Source: UBA4421 sp002470275 (GTDB lineage: Bacteria > Pseudomonadota > Gammaproteobacteria > Pseudomonadales > Azotimanducaceae). From it: a DNA stretch of 64,000 bases. A program made the position numbers and the translations under genes. Every line of letters starts with the position of its first letter. Positions within the stretch are counted from its first letter, which is position 1. Where the stretch lies: NCBI GenBank assembly GCA_913052345.1, contig CAJXDR010000007.1, positions 19,799 through 83,798 of the forward strand, in the 5' to 3' direction. Below the pieces are notes generated by a model that saw nothing but the letters and a program-made list of their open reading frames with translations, searched no databases and was not told the DNA's origin. Shown in pieces: positions 16,588-25,776 of the stretch.

Positions 16588-17436
16588 TTAGCCGGGTTTG
16601 GGCATCCAAGCCTCCCAAACCGGCGTGCAGACCTCTGGTAGGCTAGGCTGCATCCCCAGGTTAGCCCAGGGCTGACCCGGGCTGTGGAAGTCCGAGCCCG
16701 TTGAGGCCAGTAGCCGATACCGCAGGCACAGTTCGGTTAGCGTCCGCGTCTTGGCGGGGTCTTGAGCACCCGAAATCACCTCCATGCCGTCGCCGCCCAT
16801 GGCCTTAAAGTCCTCTAGCAGTTGACGCAGCTTCGTTAAGGTCATGCCGTACTTCAGAGGATGAGCCACAACCGCCACACCCCCAGCAGCCCGAATCCAT
16901 TGGGTCACCACGGCAGCGTCTGGCCACTCAACCTTAATATCGCCATCGCGCCCGGTGCCAAGTAATTTTTTAAATGCCTGGGCAACGGTACGCACTTGGC
17001 CTGTGTTCACCAACACGCGAGCGAAATGCGGCCTACCCACCATGCCGCCTGCGGCCAAGCGTTCCACGTCCTCCATCAGGATGCGATAACCCCGCCGAAC
17101 CAGCACCTCCAGAATACCCTGGGCTCGGCGTGCTCGAAGAGCCTTTTGATGTTTGAGCGCCCCCAACAACTCTGGATTCGCTAAGTCCATGTTCAGGCCA
17201 ACGATATGAATGTTTCTGCCGTTCCAGAGAGATGAAAACTCACAGCCGGTAATCAGACGCGGGCCAAGCCCCTGAGCGCTCACTTCAAGGTCCATCAGAT
17301 CGGCATAGGCCGCCATCGTGTCGTGATCCGTGATCGCGAGTTGGGCAAGGCCGCGCTCCGAAGCGAGCGTGAGGAGTTGAGCAGGGCTAATCGTCCCATC
17401 CGAGCGGGTGCTATGAAGGTGATAATCAACCTTCAT
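16588..17436 (-). CDS. PHP-domain phosphoesterase (YciV/RNase AM-like)
   Basis: The 282-residue protein has the PHP-domain metal motifs YHLHSTRSDGT at the N-terminus, AITDHDTM near 40, GCEFSS near 65, a central GRPHFARVLV, VAVVAHPLKYG near 195 and STGSDFHSPGQPW near 255. This is the pattern of YciV/TrpH (RNase AM), a 5'-3' exonuclease that also acts on 3',5'-bisphosphonucleotides. The ATG at 17434-17436 is chosen because the alternative GTG at 17451 lacks a clear ribosome-binding site. In enterobacteria this gene neighbours trpE, but no trp genes are present here. Confidence 0.9.
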   Translation of the reverse strand: MKVDYHLHSTRSDGTISPAQLLTLASERGLAQLAITDHDTMAAYADLMDLEVSAQGLGPRLITGCEFSSLWNGRNIHIVGLNMDLANPELLGALKHQKALRARRAQGILEVLVRRGYRILMEDVERLAAGGMVGRPHFARVLVNTGQVRTVAQAFKKLLGTGRDGDIKVEWPDAAVVTQWIRAAGGVAVVAHPLKYGMTLTKLRQLLEDFKAMGGDGMEVISGAQDPAKTRTLTELCLRYRLLASTGSDFHSPGQPWANLGMQPSLPEVCTPVWEAWMPKPG

Positions 17437-17639
17437 CGTTTTTTCCCCCACGCCATTTCACGGCCACGCATTCGGCTCATCTGCTGTCCATTAACCCAAA
17501 CCAGCACGTTACACCCTTAAAATCTCAAGGCCCAGGCCTCGTCTCGCCGAGCGCACAATTAGCTAGAGAAATCACATCCCCGCTAGGCTTGGACCAAAAG
17601 TTGCGGCAAACTTCGCCCCCTGATGTTTAGGAGAGACCC

Positions 17640-19748
17640 ATGAAAGGAACCGTGCACTACGAGGTGAGAGACAATATCGCCTTAATGACCATCGATAATC
17701 CCCCAGTGAACCCCTTGTCCTCAGGTGTGCGCCAAGGCCTTTCAGATGGCGTCGCCAAGGCACTGGCCGATGACGCCGTTGCTGCCATTGTACTGACCGG
17801 GGCGGGCAGAGCCTTTATCGCCGGCGCGGACATTTCTGAATTTGGCGGCAAGGCCGAAGGACCCAGCCTTCTCGACTGTCTCGATATCATGGACAACAGC
17901 AGCAAGCCGATTGTCGCGGCCATCAACGGCACTGCCTTCGGCGGTGGTTTAGAGGTTGCCCTGTGCTGTCACTACCGAGTTATCGCACCCAATGCTCAGG
18001 TTGGGCTTCCAGAAGTTAAGCTGGGACTCTTGCCTGGCGCTGGTGGTACTCAACGCCTACCCCGTCTGATCGGCGCGGAAAAAGCCCTGGCCTTTATGGT
18101 CTCCGGCGACCCCATCGCCGGACCTGCTGCGGTCACCATGGGTATCGCAGACGCGGTAGCGGAGCAGGATGTAGTGGAAAGCGCCATGGACTTCACGCGA
18201 AATATTATTGCTAAGGGCAGTCCGCTGCGGCGCATCCGCGATGAAGAAGGCGTGGTGGCGCAGGATCGCGACAAGCCCGAAGTTTTCGACAATGCAAGAA
18301 AGGCGGCTGCGCGAAAGATGCGCAAGCGCTTCGCGCCAGAGATGATCGTCCAGTGCGTGGAGGCAGCCGTTAACCTCGGTGACTTCGATGCTGGCCTGGC
18401 GGTTGAAAGAGAAAATTTTGTCAAATGTCTGGAACACCCTCAGCGCGCCTCGTTGATTCACATGTTTTTCTCCGAGCGTGAAGTGGCAAAGATTCCTGAC
18501 ATCTCCAAAGACATTGAGGCCAAGCCCATCAACAGTGCGGCGGTGATCGGCTGTGGCACCATGGGCGGCGGGATTGCCATGTCTTTTCTGAACGCAAACA
18601 TTCCCGTTACCTCTCTCGAAATGAGCGATGAGGCCTTAGAGAAGGGCTTTGGCGTCATTAAGAAAAATTACGACATCCAGGTACAGCGAGGACGTATGTC
18701 CGCCGATGAGGTGGATCATCGCATGAGCCTATTGAGCGGCACCACGGACTATGCTGACCTCGGCCAGGCAGATGTCATCATTGAGGCCATCTACGAAAAT
18801 ATCGACGTCAAGATAGAGGCGTTCAAGAAGATGGACGCTGTGGCTAAGCCTGGCGCGATTCTGGCGAGTAACACCTCCGCCCTAGATATCGATAAAATGG
18901 CAGAAGCCACCGAGCGTCCGGAAGACGTCATCGGCCTGCATTTCTTTAGCCCTGCCAACGTCATGCGGCTACTTGAGATCGTGCGCGGGGGAAAAACCAG
19001 CAAAGAGGTCATCGCGTCCTCTATGAAACTCGGCCGCCAGCTCAAGAAAGTTGCCGTGCTGTCGGGCAATGCACCGGGCTTTATTGGCAACAGAATATTA
19101 GCCGGCTATACGCGCCAAGCGGGGGAAATCATTCTCCAGGGAGCGACCCCCTATCAGGTGGACAACGTGCTGTTGAACTTCGGCATGCCCATGGGGCCCT
19201 TTCAAATGAACGACCTGGTTGGCCTAGACCTTAGCTGGAGAGCCCGAAAGCTCTCAGGCATGAAGCCGGAGGATATCCCCATTACAGCGCGCGTGGCGGA
19301 CAAGCTCTGTGAGAAAGAGCGCTTCGGTCAGAAAACCAGCCGCGGCTTCTACATCTATCCTGAAGGCAGCCGAGCCGGTCAAGCAGACCCTGAGGTAGTC
19401 GCCCTGGTGGAAGAAACATCGGCCGAGCTGGGCATCGAACGCCGGCCCATCGATGACGACGAAGTCCTCAAGCGATGCCTGTACCCCATCATTAATGAGG
19501 GTGCCAGGGTGTTAGAGGACGGCATCGCTCTTCGACCCTGCGATATCGATATTGTCTATATCAATGGCTATGGCTTCCCCGAAGTCACCGGTGGACCCAT
19601 GTTCTGGGCTGATCAGATTGGCCTGGACAATATTCTCAGCGACATCAAGCGCTTCCAGCAGGAATACGGCGGCGCGGTTTGGGAGCCTGCTCCTCTGCTC
19701 GAGCGGCTGGTGGCTGAAGGCAAGACCTTTGCCAGCCTGCAGGGCTAA
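17640..19748 (+). CDS. Bifunctional enoyl-CoA hydratase/3-hydroxyacyl-CoA dehydrogenase
   Basis: The 702-residue protein joins an N-terminal crotonase domain (AFIAGADISEFGG, GTAFGGGLEVALCCHYRV, GLPEVKLGLLPGAGGTQRLPRL) to a 3-hydroxyacyl-CoA dehydrogenase domain (AVIGCGTMGGGIAMSF for NAD, catalytic His in GLHFFSPANVMRLLEIV, GFIGNRI) and a C-terminal dehydrogenase domain. It is the beta-oxidation multifunctional enzyme of the FadJ/peroxisomal-MFE1 type. AGGAGAGACCC precedes the ATG. No thiolase gene follows, unlike fadBA. Confidence 0.95.
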   Translation: MKGTVHYEVRDNIALMTIDNPPVNPLSSGVRQGLSDGVAKALADDAVAAIVLTGAGRAFIAGADISEFGGKAEGPSLLDCLDIMDNSSKPIVAAINGTAFGGGLEVALCCHYRVIAPNAQVGLPEVKLGLLPGAGGTQRLPRLIGAEKALAFMVSGDPIAGPAAVTMGIADAVAEQDVVESAMDFTRNIIAKGSPLRRIRDEEGVVAQDRDKPEVFDNARKAAARKMRKRFAPEMIVQCVEAAVNLGDFDAGLAVERENFVKCLEHPQRASLIHMFFSEREVAKIPDISKDIEAKPINSAAVIGCGTMGGGIAMSFLNANIPVTSLEMSDEALEKGFGVIKKNYDIQVQRGRMSADEVDHRMSLLSGTTDYADLGQADVIIEAIYENIDVKIEAFKKMDAVAKPGAILASNTSALDIDKMAEATERPEDVIGLHFFSPANVMRLLEIVRGGKTSKEVIASSMKLGRQLKKVAVLSGNAPGFIGNRILAGYTRQAGEIILQGATPYQVDNVLLNFGMPMGPFQMNDLVGLDLSWRARKLSGMKPEDIPITARVADKLCEKERFGQKTSRGFYIYPEGSRAGQADPEVVALVEETSAELGIERRPIDDDEVLKRCLYPIINEGARVLEDGIALRPCDIDIVYINGYGFPEVTGGPMFWADQIGLDNILSDIKRFQQEYGGAVWEPAPLLERLVAEGKTFASLQG

Positions 19749-19765
19749 TCTGCTTTACTGAACTC

Positions 19766-20140
19766 ATGCGTCAGCGCACATCTGCCATCGACCTCCAGGG
19801 CATTCATCACGTCTCCATTAACGTTGAGGATGTGAATGCCGCCCTGGCCTTCTACGTGGATGTCTTGGGTCTCACGCCCCTCCCCAGACCGGACATGGGT
19901 TTTCCCGGAGCATGGCTTCGCGCGGGGAATCAGGAAATTCACCTCCTGGGCCTCAGCAGCGGTACCCCGGTAAAGGAACAGCACTTCGCGCTCCAGGTCA
20001 AAGATGTAGACGCAGTGGCCACCGAACTTCGCCGGCTTGGGCACAGCGTCAGCAAGGTCTCAGAAATCCAGGGCATCTGTCGCCAGATTTTTAGCCACGA
20101 CCCCTCTGGCAACATGGTGGAATTCAATCAGCGCCTATAG
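19766..20140 (+). CDS. VOC/glyoxalase-fold protein
   Basis: The 124-residue protein is a single vicinal-oxygen-chelate unit: IHHVSINVEDVNAALAFYVDVLGL with the first metal ligand His, GNQEIHLLGL, QHFALQVKDVDA, and a C-terminal FSHDPSGNMVEFNQ with the Glu ligand. It could be a glyoxalase, dioxygenase or lyase; nothing nearby settles this. It follows the beta-oxidation gene by 17 bp, so it is likely co-transcribed. Confidence 0.9.
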   Translation: MRQRTSAIDLQGIHHVSINVEDVNAALAFYVDVLGLTPLPRPDMGFPGAWLRAGNQEIHLLGLSSGTPVKEQHFALQVKDVDAVATELRRLGHSVSKVSEIQGICRQIFSHDPSGNMVEFNQRL

Positions 20141-20156
20141 CAGGGCCGCATCGCGC

Positions 20157-20852
20157 GTGCCGACCCCACTTCGTTGGCTCCTCGGCAGCCTTCTGCTCGC
20201 CGCACTGCTGTGCCTGAGCCAAGGGGCTTGGGGGCATGACGTATCGGTGGAGGATGCGAGCTTCTTGGCCAAAAAAGAGGGCTTTATCTTCTGGCCCTAT
20301 TTCTACCTGGGCGCGAAACACATGTTCACGGGCCTTGATCACCTGCTGTTTCTGGCCGGCGTGATCTTTTTCCTCTATCGCCCCAGAGATGTCGCGCTAT
20401 ATGTGACCCTATTTGCCATCGGCCACAGCCTAACGCTAGTTGTTGGCGTCTGGTTCCGCATACCGGCCAACCCGTACCTCGTGGACGCCGTTATTGGGTT
20501 CTCGGTGATGTACAAGGCTTTCGAGAACCTGGGTGGGTTTAAGGCCCTAGACCTATCCATCAGCAGTCACGGGGCCGTGTTCTTCTTTGGCCTCTGTCAC
20601 GGACTGGGCCTGGCCACAAAACTGCAGCAAATAACGCTTTCGGATCAGGGTTTACTGGGCAATTTGATCGCCTTCAACCTGGGCGTCGAAGCTGGCCAGC
20701 TTACGGCGCTCAGCATCATGCTAGTGGTCATTCTTGTCTGGCGTCGGCGTTCAACTTTTCGGCGGGAGGCCACCCTGGCCAATGCTGTCCTGGTGACTGC
20801 CGGCTGCCTGCTTACGGCGACTCAACTCAGCTATTACCTCGGCGCCAGTTAA
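20157..20852 (+). CDS. HupE/UreJ family membrane protein
   Basis: From the GTG at 20157 the protein is 231 residues with a signal-like first helix ending ...CLSQGAWGHDVSVED, then about six membrane helices with conserved metal-relevant motifs: FTGLDHLLFLAGV, FAIGHSLTLVVG and FFFGLCHGLGLATKL. HupE/UreJ proteins are linked to nickel or other metal transport, but no hydrogenase or urease genes occur here, so the metal is unknown. The frame is open further upstream over the VOC gene; the GTG just past the VOC stop is preferred, although its ribosome site is weak. Confidence 0.82.
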   Translation: MPTPLRWLLGSLLLAALLCLSQGAWGHDVSVEDASFLAKKEGFIFWPYFYLGAKHMFTGLDHLLFLAGVIFFLYRPRDVALYVTLFAIGHSLTLVVGVWFRIPANPYLVDAVIGFSVMYKAFENLGGFKALDLSISSHGAVFFFGLCHGLGLATKLQQITLSDQGLLGNLIAFNLGVEAGQLTALSIMLVVILVWRRRSTFRREATLANAVLVTAGCLLTATQLSYYLGAS

Positions 20853-20881
20853 ACCTGAGACGGCAACCAGATGTCTGGGCC

Positions 20882-21583
20882 TTAGCTTAGAATCCACCCG
20901 CCATCAACATCGATGGTGGTACCGGTCACAAAATCGTTCTCGATCAGAAAACGGATGGCTGCAGCAACCTCATCCGAAGTGCCGGGGCGTTTGATAAGGT
21001 GATTGGCCGTACTCGCAGCTAACATTTTCGCCCTGGCCTCTGCATCCGGACCAAACATCGGGGTATCAATGACTCCCGGACTTACGACGTTTATTCGTCT
21101 CGGCGCCAGCTCCGGGGCAACGGCCCTAACAAATTGTTCTACCGCACCGCCCACGGATGCCAGTGCGGATTGCCCTACCCTCGCCCTTCGCGCTGGGGCA
21201 CCACTCACCAAGACGATGGTCCCATCTGCTGACAAATGCTCTGCACCTAGACGCACCACGTTGGTATAGCCCCACAGCTTATCGAAGGATGCGCGATAGG
21301 CATCCAGATCCATCTTTAAAAAGGGACCCGCAGCCCGGGAGCCGCCGGTCGCCGCTGACACCAGGATGTCGAAGGGAGCGTGGTCAGCGAAAAGCTGTGC
21401 TAGGGCATCGGTATCTCGAACGTCACAGGATGAAAACGCGATGTTGCCGTCGCTTGGCGCCTTGCTGGGATCACGACTCATGGCGACCACCTCAGCACCC
21501 CCGCCCGCTAGCTGCTGAGCCGCGGCCAAACCAATCCCCGAGGTGCCGCCGAAGACTAACGCTTTCTTGCCTTGAATTTGCAT
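20882..21583 (-). CDS. Short-chain dehydrogenase/reductase
   Basis: The 233-residue protein has ALVFGGTSGIGLAAAQQLAGGG, the SAATGG segment in place of NNAG, a catalytic Ser in IVLVSGAPARRARVG and a C-terminal FVTGTTIDVDGGWIL. The usual active-site YxxxK is not evident: the corresponding region reads GQSALASVGGAVEQF, so the Tyr-Lys pair appears replaced. This suggests an atypical or non-catalytic SDR. GGGGAGAAG precedes the ATG. It converges on HupE with 29 bp between stops. Confidence 0.88.
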   Translation of the reverse strand: MQIQGKKALVFGGTSGIGLAAAQQLAGGGAEVVAMSRDPSKAPSDGNIAFSSCDVRDTDALAQLFADHAPFDILVSAATGGSRAAGPFLKMDLDAYRASFDKLWGYTNVVRLGAEHLSADGTIVLVSGAPARRARVGQSALASVGGAVEQFVRAVAPELAPRRINVVSPGVIDTPMFGPDAEARAKMLAASTANHLIKRPGTSDEVAAAIRFLIENDFVTGTTIDVDGGWILS

Positions 21584-21717
21584 CTTCTCTCCCCTAAAAG
21601 GCCTTCATTGGAACAAACCCTGATAGGAATGTCACCCGGACGTAAAAAGGTGCGTTTGCTGATACGCGAAGCATCTTACTTTCGCTAAAATGTCGGTTTG
21701 ATTGCGCGGAAGCTGCC

Positions 21718-22314
21718 ATGTACCCAGACTGCCCGATACCCGAAGCCATTACTCGAATCCTTGAACGACGTTCCGTAAAGGCGATGGATTTATCCGAACC
21801 GGGACCGAGCCAACCAGAAATAGAAGCGCTTATTGCCGCTGCGGTCCGAGTGCCTGATCACGGCAAGCTTGCGCCCTGGCGCTTCATCACCATCCAAGGT
21901 GACGCCCGACACCATCTGGGCACCCTGCTAAGCAGTCGCTGGCAGGCGCTTCACCCAGAGGCCATCCAGGCCCAGCTAAACTTTGAGGCGGCGAGGTTTA
22001 AGCGAGCGCCGGTGGTGATTGCGGTGATTAGCCGTCTAAAACCAGATCATAAGATACCGGTGTGGGAACAAACCCTGTCTGCGGGTGCTGCCTGCCAAAA
22101 CCTCATCCTGACGGCCAACCTGCAGGGCTATGCGGCGCAGTGGCTGACCGAGTGGTACAGCTACGATGAGGGCGTCGCATCCGCTATGGCCCTCCAGCCC
22201 GACGAGCGATTTGCCGGTTTCATCTACATTGGCTCCAGCGACGAGAAGCCAGCAGAGCGCGACCGGGTCAGCGGGACCGATGTGCTAACGCAGTGGCCGG
22301 AACACGCGCCCTAG
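21718..22314 (+). CDS. Nitroreductase family protein
   Basis: The 198-residue protein starts with ITRILERRSVKAMD (FMN-binding RRS motif), then VRVPDHGKLAPWRFITI, AGAACQNLILTANLQGYAAQWLTEW and GFIYIGSSDEKPAERDR. This matches the short YdjA-like branch of FMN-dependent nitroreductases. The natural substrate is unknown. It converges on the membrane-anchor gene with 28 bp between stops. Confidence 0.92.
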   Translation: MYPDCPIPEAITRILERRSVKAMDLSEPGPSQPEIEALIAAAVRVPDHGKLAPWRFITIQGDARHHLGTLLSSRWQALHPEAIQAQLNFEAARFKRAPVVIAVISRLKPDHKIPVWEQTLSAGAACQNLILTANLQGYAAQWLTEWYSYDEGVASAMALQPDERFAGFIYIGSSDEKPAERDRVSGTDVLTQWPEHAP

Positions 22315-22342
22315 CCTACAGGGACCTCGGGCACGCAGACCG

Positions 22343-22906
22343 TTAGTCGACTGGGTCCTCGAAGGACTTTGTGAAAGGCCCGCTGGCACTGTAGACCGTT
22401 GCAGAACGGTAGAAGCCGCTGGTGCGTAGCTTGATTTCTACCGCCTCAGCGCCTCGATTCTCCCAATACCAACCATGGATTCCGTTAAAGGGGGCCACAT
22501 AGGTGCCATGGGCATTCGAGGCATTGCCAAGAGCAAAGGTGACCGAGTCCTCAGGGTCTCGGCCTTCTTCCTCGCTGTGCATATCAAAGAGGATATCGGG
22601 ATTTTCGTCACCCGTTGCGCGCCAGGAAAAAACCAGGCTCTGGCCCGCATCCAAGGCGTATTTATATTCCACAGACTCAAAGGGAGACAAAAAAAACGCG
22701 GCCTCATCCTCCCGGTAACCGGCTTCCTGAGGCGTCATCGCGCCGACGCTATATCCCGACATGCCCTTGATGCCCACCAGGGCGCCGAAACCTGTGGGAT
22801 CCCGGTCAAACTCCGCAGGCAACACAAACAGCACAAAGGCCAGGAGACCGAAGACAAGGGCGGCACCAAATAAGCCCCAGGGTTTTTCGCGATCTTCTTC
22901 CTTCAT
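22343..22906 (-). CDS. Single-pass membrane-anchored protein, cytochrome partner (unknown)
   Basis: The 187-residue protein has one N-terminal membrane segment (about 12-30) after a short charged cytoplasmic MKEEDREKPW, and an extracytoplasmic beta-rich domain with SVEYKYALDAGQSLVFSWRATG, ILFDMHSEEEG and GIHGWYWENRG. I recognise it only as the kind annotated as 'transmembrane anchor protein' in marine gammaproteobacteria. Its start overlaps the cytochrome stop by 4 bp (ATGA), so the two proteins are probably made together and may interact. Confidence 0.75.
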   Translation of the reverse strand: MKEEDREKPWGLFGAALVFGLLAFVLFVLPAEFDRDPTGFGALVGIKGMSGYSVGAMTPQEAGYREDEAAFFLSPFESVEYKYALDAGQSLVFSWRATGDENPDILFDMHSEEEGRDPEDSVTFALGNASNAHGTYVAPFNGIHGWYWENRGAEAVEIKLRTSGFYRSATVYSASGPFTKSFEDPVD

Positions 22907-23400
22907 TCCATGTCTCCGGACGGGGTTGCCTCAGAGGCGGCCATGTATTTGTTATGGCATGCCCGGCAGACATTGTATATCGCTCCACCCGCATCGAAGA
23001 GCGCATCGGCGTCTTGATCATAGGCCGCCTGACGAGCTTTCAGCGCGGCACGGGTCATACCTGCCGCATAGACCATCCAGTCTTCGTTGTCCGCCGCGTA
23101 GCCTGGGAGCATCAACAGGTTGCCCCCCTCTGCAATCACGGTGGCTGCATGGACAACCTCCGCCCATCCCTCATCCGTCGTCGGCTGTAGGTCGATCTCC
23201 TCTTCCTCGGTGATAATGGCACCGGCTGAACCCCATACTTTATCCGCTGCGGGCTCGAGATATTCGGTCATAAACTGGTAGCTGCTGCCGGTCACTGCCA
23301 TCTTGGATTCAGCGTTCTGTGCGTCGCAGCCACCTAGAGCCGCGCCAACAATCAGCAGCGCTGAGCACAGTTGCACATCAATGGTTCTTCCTAAGGTCAC
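22903..23400 (-). CDS. Lipoprotein cytochrome c, cytochrome c'-like
   Basis: The 165-residue protein starts with GTG (23398-23400) and has a signal with lipobox LGGC, predicting an outer- or inner-membrane lipoprotein. The heme-attachment CRACH motif is close to the C-terminus (C145, C148, H149) after predicted long helices, the arrangement of class II cytochromes (c'). The middle holds FMTEYLEPAADKVWGSAGAII and WAEVVHAATVIAEGGNLLMLPG, which includes the Trp/Met region typical of the family's helix bundle. The partner gene overlaps its stop. The electron donor is unknown. Confidence 0.87.
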   Translation of the reverse strand: MTLGRTIDVQLCSALLIVGAALGGCDAQNAESKMAVTGSSYQFMTEYLEPAADKVWGSAGAIITEEEEIDLQPTTDEGWAEVVHAATVIAEGGNLLMLPGYAADNEDWMVYAAGMTRAALKARQAAYDQDADALFDAGGAIYNVCRACHNKYMAASEATPSGDME

Positions 23401-23435
23401 TGCCGCTCTCCTTTCTCATCGGATATCACGCCCCG

Positions 23436-24884
23436 CTAGCGCAGGGTCATCTTCAACCACCAGGCAAACAGGTCCGCCACGCGCTGGGTAAAGCGGCTGC
23501 GGTTGTAGGCATCTGCCAAACGCTTTAAGTACTCGCTGCGCGTAGGATAACTGAACAGCGTCTTCCGGGCCGCTGCAAGCCCCAACTTGTTCGACATCAT
23601 CAGCACGATGGGCGACAGCAGTTCACCCGCATCCGATGCAACAATCGTTGCCCCCAATATCTTATCCGTCCCCTTACTCACGAAAATGGCGGCGTGATTG
23701 GGCATGTCTGACTTGATCTGCGGATTGGCGACGCTGCGGTCTAGTTCGTTGAGATCAAACTCATAGGTTTCAAACTGGATATTTTGGGCTTCTAGCTGCT
23801 CAGCGTTCATGCCCACAGAGGCCACTTCCGGCGTGGTATAGGTACAGTGAGGCACCACAAGATCATCCACCTTGGCCGTTGAAAAGAAGAGCGCGTTTTG
23901 AATCAGCGCTCGGGCCTGAGCATCCGCCTGATGGGTGAAATGAGAAAGGTGCGTGCAGTCCCCCGCCGCAAAGATCGATTTATTCGATGTTCGGAGCCGA
24001 TCATCGGTAACGACAAATCCTCGATCGTTAGTGTTGACGCCCACCGATGCCAGGTTGAGCGTCTCTGTATTCGGCTTGCGCCCAAGGGCCACCAGAACCC
24101 GCTCACAAACGACCTGCCCTCGGGCTGTCACAATCGTGCCACTGCCCTGTATCTCTTGCACCGGGTGGCCCAGATATAACCTAACCCCTGCCGCCTCCAG
24201 CGCTTGGGCGAGGGCCTTACTGGCGCCAGGCGACTCGTTGGGCAGCACACGCTCGGCCATCTCGAAGAGGTGTACCCCTGTGCCGAGGCGCGCAAAGACC
24301 TGAGCCAGTTCACAACCAATAGGACCCGCGCCCAGGATGGCCAACGACCGTGGCCTCCTGGTCAGGTCGAAGACCGTTTCATTCGTAAGAGGATCACAGG
24401 CCGACAAGCCAGGAATATTGGGAATGTCCGCGCGCGCTCCGGTGCATAGTGCAACCCTCCGGGCCGCTAGCCGGGCACCGCCAACCATAACGTCCCCACT
24501 CTCGCCAAAGGTGGCTTCTCCAAGAAAGACATCCACGCCGGCGTCGAGATAACGGGCTACCGAATCATGGGGTGCGATCTTGGCTCTAACTTCCCGCAGC
24601 CAGGCAAAGGCCGCATCAAAATTCGAATGTATCTGCACACTGTGTGAGAGCAGTGCTTTCGACGGCATACAGCCCACGTTCAAACAATCGCCGCCCATCA
24701 GATGTTTCTCTACCAGAGCCACCTTCGCTCCGAGGCCGGCGGCCCCGATGGCGCTGATGAGGCCCGCAGGGCCCGCGCCAATAACCACCAGGTGATACTT
24801 TTCCTTGGGCTCTGGGTTTTGGTAGTCCTCTGGACAGAGCAGGCCTCTGCTCACTTGATCAAAGTTGGCTCCAAGATAGTTCAC
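23436..24884 (-). CDS. Mercuric reductase-like pyridine nucleotide-disulfide oxidoreductase
   Basis: The 482-residue flavoprotein has an FAD motif GAGPAG (36-41), the redox pair C67 and C72 in GGDCLNVGCMPSK, an NAD motif LAILGAGPIGCELAQ, FAAGDC near 330 and a C-terminal dimerisation domain. The N-terminal HMA domain and the C-terminal CC of true mercuric reductases are missing, so mercury reduction is doubtful. It starts with GTG inside a 4-bp overlap with the TVP38 gene; this pairing recurs widely in bacteria. The substrate is unknown. Confidence 0.92.
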   Translation of the reverse strand: MNYLGANFDQVSRGLLCPEDYQNPEPKEKYHLVVIGAGPAGLISAIGAAGLGAKVALVEKHLMGGDCLNVGCMPSKALLSHSVQIHSNFDAAFAWLREVRAKIAPHDSVARYLDAGVDVFLGEATFGESGDVMVGGARLAARRVALCTGARADIPNIPGLSACDPLTNETVFDLTRRPRSLAILGAGPIGCELAQVFARLGTGVHLFEMAERVLPNESPGASKALAQALEAAGVRLYLGHPVQEIQGSGTIVTARGQVVCERVLVALGRKPNTETLNLASVGVNTNDRGFVVTDDRLRTSNKSIFAAGDCTHLSHFTHQADAQARALIQNALFFSTAKVDDLVVPHCTYTTPEVASVGMNAEQLEAQNIQFETYEFDLNELDRSVANPQIKSDMPNHAAIFVSKGTDKILGATIVASDAGELLSPIVLMMSNKLGLAAARKTLFSYPTRSEYLKRLADAYNRSRFTQRVADLFAWWLKMTLR

Positions 24885-25621
24885 AGGCGAGCCCCTTTCT
24901 CTTGATTCGATCCGTCAGCATAACCCTCGCCTTCGCCTGTCACCTGCAGCTGCTCATTAAGCGCCTTGGTCGCAAGCCGAGCGATAATCACGGTCAGCAC
25001 CAAGGTGGCGATCAGACCCGCGTAAAAAAGAAGCGTATTGGCAGAGGACGTTGCCAGCTGCCCGGAGAGGATGGAGCCGAGGTCCTTTGCAATGGACCCA
25101 AGATAAACGTAAAGCAAGGTGCCAGGCATCATTCCAACCCAAGATGCCAAGACATAGGTTCTCAGAGACACCCCTGTCAATCCCAGTGCGTAGTTGAGCA
25201 GGTTAAAGGGAAATATGGGCGACAATCGGGTAAGCAGCACAATGATCGCCGAGCGTTTCCCGATGGCGCGATCCAGAGCAGCGAACCTAGGCATCTCCAG
25301 GAGCTTCGCAGCGACCCAGTCCCTGGCCAAAAATCGGCCCAAAAGAAAGGCCAGGGTGGCGCCCAAAACGCTGGATATCGAACAGATGATAAAGCCACTG
25401 CCTAACCCAAATAGAAAACCCGCACTCAACGTGAGCAAGCTGCCAGGCAGCAACAGCACCACGGCAGCAATATAGAAAGCCGCAAAAATAAGCCAAGCAA
25501 TCTGCGGGTTAACGGCCACCCACGCAAAGAAGGCCGTCATCCATTGGACCATGGGGAGCCAGAGCACCAGGCCACCGATGATCAGCAGCGCTGCGATAAA
25601 TAGAATCGGCTTAGATCGCAT
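24881..25621 (-). CDS. TVP38/TMEM64 (DedA-like VTT) membrane protein
   Basis: The 246-residue protein has five or six hydrophobic segments and the VTT-domain signature LLLPGSLLTLSAGFLFG, SSVLGATLAFLLGRFLARDW, RLSPIFPFNLLNYALGLT and LASWVGMMPGTLLYVYLG. The family is related to DedA lipid scramblases or transporters. GGAAAGGGG precedes the ATG. Its stop overlaps the start of the disulfide-reductase-like gene, forming a two-gene unit. Confidence 0.92.
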   Translation of the reverse strand: MRSKPILFIAALLIIGGLVLWLPMVQWMTAFFAWVAVNPQIAWLIFAAFYIAAVVLLLPGSLLTLSAGFLFGLGSGFIICSISSVLGATLAFLLGRFLARDWVAAKLLEMPRFAALDRAIGKRSAIIVLLTRLSPIFPFNLLNYALGLTGVSLRTYVLASWVGMMPGTLLYVYLGSIAKDLGSILSGQLATSSANTLLFYAGLIATLVLTVIIARLATKALNEQLQVTGEGEGYADGSNQEKGARL

Positions 25622-25776
25622 TAACCCCTTTCCTTCCTCTCACAACCCGAATCTGAACGGAGGATGACCGTGCAGGGCGGTAAGCGCAAGACGCCAAGCT
25701 CGAGAAACCCATGATTATTGTTGTAGGCGCTTGGACACGTCACCCAGGTGGCACACGGTCAAAGGAGGCCATCCCG

